From DASSUW01 sp963789005 (GTDB taxonomy: Bacteria > Actinomycetota > Thermoleophilia > Solirubrobacterales > Solirubrobacteraceae): DNA of 64,000 bases. The notes under the pieces are model-generated. The model made no database searches and was not told where the DNA came from. It worked only from the letters and a program-made list of their open reading frames with translations. The stretch is taken from assembly GCA_963789005.1 (NCBI GenBank), contig CAWBIZ010000002.1:372001-436000 (forward strand), written 5' to 3'. This document shows, piece by piece, positions 56,513 through 64,000 of the stretch (its first letter is position 1; every line of letters starts with the position of its first letter). The translations under genes were made by a program, and so were the position numbers.

Positions 56513-57460
56513 ATGGGGAGGGTGCTGGCCGCTGCGCTGCTGGTCGTCGCGTTCGTCGCGGCGTGCTCGCCGAACGACCCGCCCGGCGGCGAGGGCCGGC
56601 TCTCGATCGCCACCGGCGGCTCCGGCGGCGTCTACCAGGTCTACGGCGGCGGCCTCGCCGACCTGCTGAGCGACGAGCTGCCCGACTCCCCGACCACGGC
56701 CGAGACCACCTCGGCCTCGGTCGACAACCTGCTGCTCGTCGCCGGCGGCGATTCGGACGTCGGCTTCTCGCTGGCGGACACCGCGATCGACGCCGTCGAG
56801 GGCAACGAGAGCTTCGAGGAGCCGCTGCGGCTGCGCGCGCTGGCGAAGCTCTACCCGAACATCACGCAGGTGGTGGTGCCGGCGGACTCCGGCATCGAGA
56901 CGATCGAGGACCTGCGCGGGGAGACCGTGTCCGTCGGCTCGCCGAACTCGGGAACCGAGGTCATCGCCCTGCGCCTGCTGCGGGTTGCCGGGCTCGACCC
57001 CGAGGAGGACGTCACCCAGCGCGGGCTCGGCGTGGGGGAGTCGGTCCAGGCGCTGCGCGACGGCTCGATCGACGCGTTCTTCTGGTCCGGCGGCGTTCCT
57101 ACCGGCGCCGTCACCGACCTGGCCACGACCGACGACATCCGCCTGCTCGCGCTCGACCAGTACCTGGCCGCCATGCGGGAGCGGTTCGGCGAGGCGTACA
57201 CCGAGGCCGAGGTCGAGGACGACGAGTACGAGGGCGTGGCGGGCACGACGACGATCGGCGTGCCCAACCTCCTGATGGTCAGCGAGGACATGCCCGACGA
57301 CCTCGCCGAGCGCATCACGCAGGCGCTGTACGAGGGCAAGGACCGGCTGGCGACGATCGTCCCCGCCGCCGAGTCGCTCGACCCCGCCGACGGCCAGGAG
57401 GTCGTGACGCCGGTCGAGCTCCACCCGGGCGCGCAGCGCTACTACGAGGCGCAGCGGTGA
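56513..57460 (+). CDS. TAXI-family TRAP transporter solute-binding lipoprotein
   Basis: A 315-aa periplasmic-type binding protein tethered by a lipobox (LVVAFVAACSP). It shows the TAXI pattern: IATGGSGGVYQVYGGGLADLL, TSASVDNLLLVAGGDSDVGFS, LYPNITQVVVPADSGIETIEDLRGETVSVGSP and VPNLLMVSEDMP. It captures a small organic acid and gives it to the fused permease encoded two genes downstream. ATG 56513 is the start that gives a signal peptide. Confidence 0.93.
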   Translation: MGRVLAAALLVVAFVAACSPNDPPGGEGRLSIATGGSGGVYQVYGGGLADLLSDELPDSPTTAETTSASVDNLLLVAGGDSDVGFSLADTAIDAVEGNESFEEPLRLRALAKLYPNITQVVVPADSGIETIEDLRGETVSVGSPNSGTEVIALRLLRVAGLDPEEDVTQRGLGVGESVQALRDGSIDAFFWSGGVPTGAVTDLATTDDIRLLALDQYLAAMRERFGEAYTEAEVEDDEYEGVAGTTTIGVPNLLMVSEDMPDDLAERITQALYEGKDRLATIVPAAESLDPADGQEVVTPVELHPGAQRYYEAQR

Positions 57461-57889
57461 AGCTCCTGCTCGCCGCCCTGCTCGGCTCGCTGGCGAGTGG
57501 CCGGAGGCTCGCCGCACGTCGTCGCACGCGCTGCCGACGGCGCGGTGGTGGCCGACCTGCGGCTGGTCGAGCCCGCGTTCGGACTCGAGTACCGCCACTC
57601 GTACTACCGCGTGCCCGCGCGCGAGAGCTTCCGCGTGCGCGACGACGGCTCGTTCGAGCTCGCGGCGGTCAGCTCGCCGAGCGAGGCGGTGCTCGACTAC
57701 TACGAGATCGAGGGCACGCGGGAGCGGCGGGGCGGCTGGTGGACGCTGCGACCCGCGCGACCGGCGCGCTTCGACGGGATGGCGCTGGCGGCGACCGCCA
57801 CCGGGCGGCGCACGCTCGTGGCCGGCGGTCGCCGGGTGGCACTGTGGGGCGACGGCGCCGTGCACCTGCGCCTGGCGGTGGAGCGATGA
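57457..57889 (+). pseudogene. DUF1850 protein, apparent one-base frameshift near its N-terminus
   Basis: DUF1850 proteins are almost always between TAXI binding proteins and their fused permeases. GTG 57457 overlaps the preceding stop and gives KLLLAALLGSLA, a signal-like start. The remainder (VAGGSPHVVARAADGAVVAD, FGLEYRHSYYRVPARESFRV, LDYYEIEGTRERRGGWW) is in the next frame from 57497. Dropping A57496 joins them into 143 aa. Alternatively, translation starts at GTG 57497 without a signal. The 3' end overlaps the permease gene by ATGA. Confidence 0.7.
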
Positions 57890-59868
57890 CCGCGCCCATC
57901 GACACGACCGCGGACCCGCGGACCGAGGAGCGGCTGCTCGAGGAGTTCGAGGCCGAGCGCCCCGGGCGCCGGTTGTCGGGCACGCCGGCGGTGATCGTGT
58001 CGGTCCTGGGCGCCGGGCTGACGCTGTTCGCCGTCTACTGGGTGTTCAACCCGATCGGCGCGCAGCAGTACCGGCCGGCGTTCCTCGCGGTCGCGTTGCT
58101 GCTGACGTTCCTCGTGTTCCGCGCGCGCGGGCGCACGAGCGCCGCCGAGCACCCGGCGGAGCGACCCTCGGCGGTCGACTGGGCGCTCGGGCTGCTGGCG
58201 CTCGTCGCCGTCGGGTACGCCGCGGTGACGGCCGACGACCTGTTCCGCCGCGCGGCGGCACCCGAAGGGCTCGACGTGGCCGCCGGTGTCGTGGCCGTGC
58301 TGCTCGTGCTGGAGGCGACACGCCGCACGGTGGGGTGGATCCTGCCGGCGATCTGCGTCGCCTTCCTCGCGTACGCGTACCTGGGCGGGCTGATCCCGGA
58401 CTCGCTCGGCATCGCCCATAAGGGCTACGGGGTCGACCGCCTCGTCGGGCAGTCGTACATGGGCCTGGAAGGCCTGTTCGGCATCCCGCTCGACGTCGCC
58501 GCCACCTACATCATCCTGTTCACGTTGTACGGCGCGGTGCTCGAGTACTCGGGCGCCGCACGGTTCTTCGTGCAGCTGTCGTACGCCGCGTTCGGCTCGA
58601 GCAGGACGGGCCCGGGGCGCACGACCGCGCTCGCCGGGTTCCTGCTCGGCAGCGTGTCGGGCTCGGGCGTGGCGACGACGGTCACGCTCGGCTCCGTCAC
58701 CTGGCCGCTGCTGCGCAAGGCTGGATACCCCAAGGACGCCGGCGGCGGCGTGCTCGCGGCGTCGGGCATCGGCGCGATCCTCTCGCCGCCGACTTTGGGC
58801 GCTGCCGCGTTCATCATCGCCGAGTTCCTGGAGGAGAGCTACCTCAAGGTGCTGCTCTACGCGATCGTGCCGTCGCTCCTGTACTACCTCGGGGTGCTGC
58901 TGGCGATCGAGGCCGACGCGCGGCGCTTCGGGGTGCGCGGGCTGTCGCTCGAGACGCCGGGAGTGGGGCGGCTACTGGCGCGCTGGGGGTATCACTTCTC
59001 GTCGCTGATCGCGATCGTGGGGCTGCTCGCGATCGGCTTGTCGCCGTTCCGCGCCGTGCTCTACGCGACGGTGCTGGCGTTCCTCGTGTCGTTCCTGGAC
59101 CGCCGCGACTGGATGGGGCCGCGGAAGGTGTGGGATTCGCTGGTGGCCGGCGCGCGGGGCGTGCTGCCGATCGCGGCCACGACGGCGGCGGCCGGGATCA
59201 TCGTCGCGGTCGTCTCGTTGACGGGGCTCGGGCTGGAGCTGTCGGGGCTGATCGTCGACGCGGCCGGCGGCGAGCTCGCATGGACGGCGATCTTCAGCGC
59301 GGTCGCGGTGCTCGTGCTCGGGCTGGCGGTGCCGGTGACGGCCTCGTTCATCATCGCCGCGGTCGTGATCGCGCCGGCGCTGATCGCTTTGGAGGTCGAG
59401 CCGTTCGTCGCCTACATGTTCATCTTCTACTACGCGGTGCTGAGCGAGGTGAGCCCGCCGACGGCGCTGTCGGCGTTCGCGGCGGCGGCGATCACCGGCG
59501 GCGACGGCTTCCGCACGATGATGCTGACCGCGCGGTACACGCTGCCGGCGTTCCTGGTGCCGTTCGCGTTCGTGCTGTCGCCCAACGGCGAGGGACTGCT
59601 GCTCGAAGGCGGGTTGGGCACGGTGCTGCTCGCCTCGGGGGTCTCGGCCGTCGCGGTGGCAGCGCTGGCGGTCGCGCTGGGCGGCTGGCTGCGTGGCCCG
59701 GTGGCGACCCCGGTCCGGGTCCTGATCGGGGCGGGTGCAGTCGTGCTGCTGTACCTCGAGCCGCTGTGGATCGGCATCGGCCTGGCGCTCGTCGCGGTGG
59801 GGGTTGCGGCGCACCTCGTACTGTCACGGCGTGCCCCGAACGCCGCTGGCCCGGACGACCGTCCGTGA
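57886..59868 (+). CDS. TRAP transporter permease, fused DctQM (TAXI type)
   Basis: A 660-aa membrane protein with about 16-18 helices. The N-terminal small-subunit part (residues about 30-170) is fused to the large DctM-like part with GSVSGSGVATTVTLGSVTWP, LAASGIGAILSPPTLGAAAF and VLSEVSPPTALSAFAAAAITGGD. It imports a solute delivered by the TAXI protein using ion gradients. Its 3' end overlaps the prmC start by 38 bp in another frame. Confidence 0.94.
   Translation: MTAPIDTTADPRTEERLLEEFEAERPGRRLSGTPAVIVSVLGAGLTLFAVYWVFNPIGAQQYRPAFLAVALLLTFLVFRARGRTSAAEHPAERPSAVDWALGLLALVAVGYAAVTADDLFRRAAAPEGLDVAAGVVAVLLVLEATRRTVGWILPAICVAFLAYAYLGGLIPDSLGIAHKGYGVDRLVGQSYMGLEGLFGIPLDVAATYIILFTLYGAVLEYSGAARFFVQLSYAAFGSSRTGPGRTTALAGFLLGSVSGSGVATTVTLGSVTWPLLRKAGYPKDAGGGVLAASGIGAILSPPTLGAAAFIIAEFLEESYLKVLLYAIVPSLLYYLGVLLAIEADARRFGVRGLSLETPGVGRLLARWGYHFSSLIAIVGLLAIGLSPFRAVLYATVLAFLVSFLDRRDWMGPRKVWDSLVAGARGVLPIAATTAAAGIIVAVVSLTGLGLELSGLIVDAAGGELAWTAIFSAVAVLVLGLAVPVTASFIIAAVVIAPALIALEVEPFVAYMFIFYYAVLSEVSPPTALSAFAAAAITGGDGFRTMMLTARYTLPAFLVPFAFVLSPNGEGLLLEGGLGTVLLASGVSAVAVAALAVALGGWLRGPVATPVRVLIGAGAVVLLYLEPLWIGIGLALVAVGVAAHLVLSRRAPNAAGPDDRP
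59819..59824 (+). promoter_or_regulatory. Candidate -10 box TACTGT, leaderless start of prmC
   Basis: TACTGT, inside the end of the permease gene, ends 6 nt before GTG 59831. Confidence 0.35.
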
Positions 59869-60658
59869 CGCGCTCGACTCGTCGCTGATCGCGCTCACGG
59901 CCGCGGGCTGCGACACGCCGCGGCTCGACGCCGAGGTGCTGCTGGCGGCGGCCATGGGCGTCGATCGGGCGGTCTTGATCGCCGATCCGGGGCGAGGTTT
60001 GGAGCCGGAAGAGGCACGGGCGTTCCAGGACTTCGCCCGCCGCCGGGTGCAGCGCGAGCCGGTCGCGTACATCCTCGGGCGCAAGGGCTTCCGGCGACTC
60101 GAGCTGGCCGTCGACCCGCGCGTGCTGATCCCGCGGCCGGAGACCGAGCACGTGGTGGAGGCGGCGCTGGCGCTGCCTCGTGGCGCTCGCGTGGTGGACG
60201 TCGGCACCGGTTCGGGAGCGATCGCGCTGGCGCTGGCCGACGAGCGCCCCGACCTCTCGGTGCTGGGAACCGAGGTGAGCCCGGGCGCGCTGGCCGTCGC
60301 GCGGGCGAACGCCGCCCGGCTGGGTTTGAGCGTCGAGTTCCTCGAGGGCGACCTGCTCGAGCCGGTCTCCGGCCCGATCGACGCCGTCGTCGCCAACCCG
60401 CCGTACGTGCGAGCGGGAGAGCGGCTGGCGCCCGAGCTGGGCTACGAGCCGGTCGAGGCGCTGTACGGGGGAGAGGACGGCCTCGACGTCTACCGCCGCC
60501 TGATCCCGGCGGCCGCGCGGGCGGCATCCATCGCGCTCGAGATCGGCGCCGGCCAGGCCGCCGACGTCACGTCGCTGGCGAGGGAGGCCGGCTTCGGAGC
60601 GGTCGAGGTCATCCCCGACCTCGCCGGCATCGAGCGCGTTGTGGTGGGCCGGCGATGA
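59831..60658 (+). CDS. prmC: Release factor glutamine methyltransferase
   Basis: A 275-aa SAM-dependent enzyme that methylates the Gln of the GGQ motif in release factors. It has the catalytic NPPY in VVANPPYVR, motif I VVDVGTGSGAIALALA, and the N-terminal helical domain (RLDAEVLLAAAMGVDR, EPVAYILGRKGF). The start GTG 59831 is inferred from conservation and the -10-like box. It is close to prfA, its substrate gene. Confidence 0.94.
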   Translation: MPRTPLARTTVRDALDSSLIALTAAGCDTPRLDAEVLLAAAMGVDRAVLIADPGRGLEPEEARAFQDFARRRVQREPVAYILGRKGFRRLELAVDPRVLIPRPETEHVVEAALALPRGARVVDVGTGSGAIALALADERPDLSVLGTEVSPGALAVARANAARLGLSVEFLEGDLLEPVSGPIDAVVANPPYVRAGERLAPELGYEPVEALYGGEDGLDVYRRLIPAAARAASIALEIGAGQAADVTSLAREAGFGAVEVIPDLAGIERVVVGRR

Positions 60659-60723
60659 ACATAAGGGGTCTGACCCCTCATGTTGAGGCCGCCGAACATA
60701 AAGGGTCTGACCCTTTAGGTGTT
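60658..60723. repeat. Two tandem GGGTCTGACCC palindromes
   Basis: AACATAAGGGGTC-T-GACCCCTCATGTT (60658-60684, one mismatch) is followed by a similar palindrome with the perfect core TAAAGGGTC-T-GACCCTTTA (60699-60717). The GGGTCTGACCC core is a known type of dispersed bacterial palindrome. They lie exactly between prmC and the Sua5-type gene and may act as terminators. Confidence 0.8.
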
Positions 60724-60730
60724 TGAGGTG

Positions 60731-61296
60731 ATGAACGCGTTCGAGGCGTGCATCGCGGGCGGCGGGGTTGCCGTGTTCCCCGCGGACACGGTCTACGGGC
60801 TCGCGTGCGACCCGGAGAACGAGCAGGCCGTGGCGCGGCTGTACGCGCTCAAGGGACGGGCGCCGCACAAGCCCGCGGCGGTGATGTTCTTCGACCGCGA
60901 CCTCGCGCTCGCCTCGGTGCCCGAGCTCGGCCCCCGCACCCGGGGGTTGCTCGAGCGGATGTTGCCCGGCGCCGTCACCGTGCTCGTCGAGAGCGACCGC
61001 TTCCCGCTCGCCGGCGGGGCCGGGACGCTCGGCCTGCGGGTGCCGGAGCTCCCCGCTCTCGCCGGCGTGACGCGGCCGGTGCTCCAGACCTCGGCGAACC
61101 TCGCCGGCGGTCCCGACGCGCGCCGGATCGACGAGGTGCCGGACGAGATCCGGCGCGGCGCCGACCTCGTCGTCGAGGGCGGCGAGCTGGGCGGGACGCC
61201 GTCCACGGTCGTCGATCTTCGGAGCTACGAGGACGGGGGTGAGTGGCGGATCGTGCGCGTTGGAGCGGTGCCGGAGGCGGTGCTACGTTCCCTCGC

Positions 61297-61300
<4 letters not shown>
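60731..61300 (+). CDS. L-threonylcarbamoyladenylate synthase (Sua5/YrdC type)
   Basis: A 189-aa YrdC-domain protein that makes threonylcarbamoyl-AMP for the t6A37 modification of tRNA. Key stretches are GGGVAVFPADTVYGLACDP, KGRAPHKPAAVMFFD and LQTSANLAGGPDARRIDEV. The usual Sua5 C-terminal domain is absent, so it is the short YrdC type. ATG 60731 is used because GTG 60719 lies within the upstream palindrome. The stop overlaps glyA by ATGA. Confidence 0.92.
61284..61289 (+). promoter_or_regulatory. Candidate -10 box TACGTT, possible internal promoter for glyA
   Basis: TACGTT ends 7 nt before ATG 61297, within the end of the Sua5-type gene. Confidence 0.35.
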
Positions 61301-62582
<1,282 letters not shown>

Positions 62583-62586
<4 letters not shown>

Positions 62587-63539
62587 CGAGGCCGGCGGCG
62601 CGGCAGCGCGGCGACGAGCGGCTCGAGGCCCGTGGCGAGCTCGGCTGCGGTGGGACGTGCGTGCGGCTCGGGGTCGAGCCCGGCGTGCAGCACGTCGGCC
62701 AGCGCGGCCGGGACGCGGCGGGGGAGAGGCAGCGGGCCGCGGGCCAGTTGCGGGAAGCGCTCGTCTCCGCGCCGCGGGAACGGGCGCTCGCCCGAGACGG
62801 CGTGGTGGAGCGTGGCCGCGAGGCCGAAGACGTCGGCGGGCGGGCCGACCGTGCCGCGGGAGGCGTCGCACTGCTCGGGCGCCATGTACGCGTCGGTGCC
62901 GACCGGCTTGCGCAACATCGCCGCCTCGTCGAGCGAGCGCGCGACGCTGAGGTCGATGAGCCGCGGCGGCGCGCCCATCACCACGTTGTCGGGCTTGACG
63001 TCGAGGTGGACCACGTCTTCCGCCGCGAGGTAGTGCAGCGCCGACGCCACGTGCAGCCCGAGCGGCAGCACCTGCTCGAGTGAGAGCGGGCCGTCGCGCT
63101 CGATCAGCTCGCGCAGCGTCGGACCCTCGAGGTGCTCGAGCAGCAGGTGCGGGAACCGCCCCGCGCGCACCGTCTCGAACCCGCGCACGACCACCGGGTG
63201 AGCGAGGCGCGCGAGCGCGGCTCCCTCGCGGTCGAGGTCGCGCAGCGCGGCGGGGTCGGTCGCGAGGTCCGGGCGCAGGAGCTTGGCCACCAGCATGGCC
63301 AGCCGGTGGTCGTCCCAGACGAGGAAGACCTCGTAGCGGCGACCGCCCTGCAGTCGGCGGAGGATCGTGCGGCCCGGCGCGATCGCGTCTCCCTCCGCCA
63401 GCCCCCACGTCGGGCGGTCGCGGCCCTTCCAGGGTGGTGTCTCGGCGACGGTCGAGAGCCCGGCGATCGCGTCGCGGGTCTCGGAGCCGCGCTGTTCGCG
63501 AAGCGAACTCGCAATGCCAAGCTTGCTTGGCACGATCAC
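62583..63539 (-). CDS. Serine/threonine protein kinase
   Basis: A 318-aa Hanks-type kinase domain protein. The ATP-site Lys is in VAKLLRPDL, the catalytic loop is VVHLDVKPDNVVM (HLD in place of HRD), the metal motif is DLS in place of DFG, and the activation end is GTDAYMAPEQC. No extracellular sensor or PASTA repeats are seen. GTG 63539 overlaps the stop of the upstream small gene. The first residues, about MIVPSKLGIASSLREQ, are encoded by a family C repeat. An N-terminal glycine loop is poorly visible, so activity is uncertain. Confidence 0.85.
63491..63531. repeat. Family C repeat unit inside the 5' end of the kinase gene
   Basis: The constant hairpin GTTCGC-gaa-GCGAAC, then ACTCGCAA and the palindrome GCCAAGC-tt-GCTTGGC, matches unit 2 at 31411-31458. 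It is read in frame as part of the kinase N-terminus. Confidence 0.85.
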
Positions 63540-63796
63540 GCGGACGGTCCGTCCGCCTCGTCGTCGGCCTGCGGCGAGGGCGCCTCGGCCTTCTGTGCCG
63601 CCACCGGCGGGTCGGGCGCCGCTGACGCCCAGGCGAGCGGCCCGGCGACCGCGAGGACGAGCGCGACGGCCGCGGCTGCGAGCGCCCGGCGGGCGGGGCG
63701 GAGCGCCGCCGGCGCACGGTCCGGATCGTCGCCCAGCGCGAGGAAGGCGCGCGCGAGGGCGAGGTCGTGAGGCGGGTGGGAAACGGCGGGTTCCAT
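63536..63796 (-). CDS. Small single-span membrane protein
   Basis: An 86-aa protein with one membrane helix (ALAAAAVALVLAVAGPLAWA) after an N-terminal cytosolic part (SHPPHDLALARAFLALGDDP), and an acidic exported tail. It resembles small membrane regulators next to kinases or sigma factors, but no family is recognised. ATG 63796 is one choice; longer starts exist at 63856. The stop overlaps the kinase start (GTGA). Confidence 0.6.
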   Translation of the reverse strand: MEPAVSHPPHDLALARAFLALGDDPDRAPAALRPARRALAAAAVALVLAVAGPLAWASAAPDPPVAAQKAEAPSPQADDEADGPSA

Positions 63797-63856
63797 CAGT
63801 CGTCGCACGCGGCAGATCCCCCGACTGCCGTCGCCGCAATCCCTTTTCGTCGTCAC

Positions 63857-64000
63857 GAGCCGATCCCCTCCGGCGCCGCCTCGCTATGACGGCCTCGCTT
63901 CGCCTGGCGCGCCCGGATGCGATCCCCGGCACCACGGGGCTGGTCCCCTGCCGCGCCGCCGCCCCTGCGATCCTCTCAGCCCGATGCAGGACGACGCGCT
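63857..64000. other. Terminal stretch without a confident gene
   Basis: Both strands were read. A plus-strand frame from ATG 63886 and another ATG at 63984 (MQDDA) stay open to the window edge; the latter could be the start of a divergent gene but only a few codons are visible. No RNA or repeat is recognised. Confidence 0.3.

Noticed and set aside
55283..57865. Very long minus-strand open frame opposite prfA and the TRAP binding protein gene
   Set aside because: It spans two well-supported plus-strand genes and has no domain-like sequence.

Overview
The window is very GC-rich, densely coded chromosomal DNA with short gaps and many ATGA, GTGA or TTGA start/stop overlaps. Gene content and protein sequences point to a high-GC actinobacterium, most likely class Thermoleophilia (Solirubrobacter/Conexibacter-like). 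Supporting signs are an actinobacterial-style c-di-AMP riboswitch before an Rpf-like wall hydrolase, a conserved rpmE-DUF1385-prfA-prmC-sua5-glyA neighbourhood, and acyl-CoA, ETF and methylmalonyl-CoA genes. The taxonomic call is inference from gene content. No tRNA, rRNA, CRISPR array, integrase or transposase gene was seen.

Layout. 0-2.2 kb: 3' part of ftsZ, then a gamma-glutamyltransferase-like gene with no ordinary start codon. 2.2-2.7 kb: an intergenic element with inverted terminal repeats and an internal ladder of hairpins (family A, copy 1). 2.7-13.5 kb: LysR regulator, Gfo/Idh oxidoreductase, DUF1707 protein, a tusA/antiporter/HAD operon divergent from a DsrE-like gene, an ankyrin gene with a 59-bp tandem duplication at its start, a CPA1 antiporter, a LON-domain protein and photolyase. 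13.5-22.9 kb: methyltransferase, c-di-AMP riboswitch with its Rpf-like target, an aminotransferase-fold protein lacking its PLP residues, VapBC, alpha/beta hydrolases, arginase-like protein, double-GNAT protein, and a BKACE/monooxygenase/RNHCP operon. 23-28.8 kb: a dehydrogenase that seems to lack its Rossmann segment, VOC protein, a proline racemase-family plus ornithine cyclodeaminase-family pair, family A copy 2, hydrolase and acyltransferase. 28.9-38.6 kb: meaB, two acyl-CoA dehydrogenases, thiolase, leucyl aminopeptidase, TauE-like exporter and a cupredoxin. 38.6-44.2 kb: two-component system, ABC exporter, second cupredoxin, RHH-membrane protein and a short sigma factor. 44.2-48.6 kb: four consecutive secreted-protein genes, one built of five SNNS-type repeats. 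48.6-53.4 kb: B12-binding mutase subunit, SMR/TetR pair, etfB (frameshifted)-etfA-ETF-QO. 53.4-64 kb: CARDB-like protein, rpmE-DUF1385-prfA, TAXI-TRAP transporter operon, prmC-sua5-glyA, and a serine/threonine kinase.

How genes fit together. The acyl-CoA dehydrogenases feed electrons to EtfAB and then ETF-QO, thiolase closes beta-oxidation, and MeaB with the B12-binding subunit handles methylmalonyl-CoA. These genes are spread over 25 kb but form one catabolic theme. The sigma factor and RHH-membrane protein are divergent from the secreted-repeat cluster, which may be a surface or matrix system they control (inference).

The most notable observations are: two copies of an undescribed-looking hairpin-ladder element with 61-bp terminal units (family A); a modular constant-hairpin/variable-palindrome repeat, one copy of which supplies the N-terminus of a kinase (family C); the repeat-protein cluster; several apparent 1-nt frameshifts (etfB, the DUF1850 gene, the Ig-like gene), which could be real or assembly errors; enzymes missing catalytic residues; and a recurring TANNNT box 6-8 nt before start codons that suggests widespread leaderless transcription.
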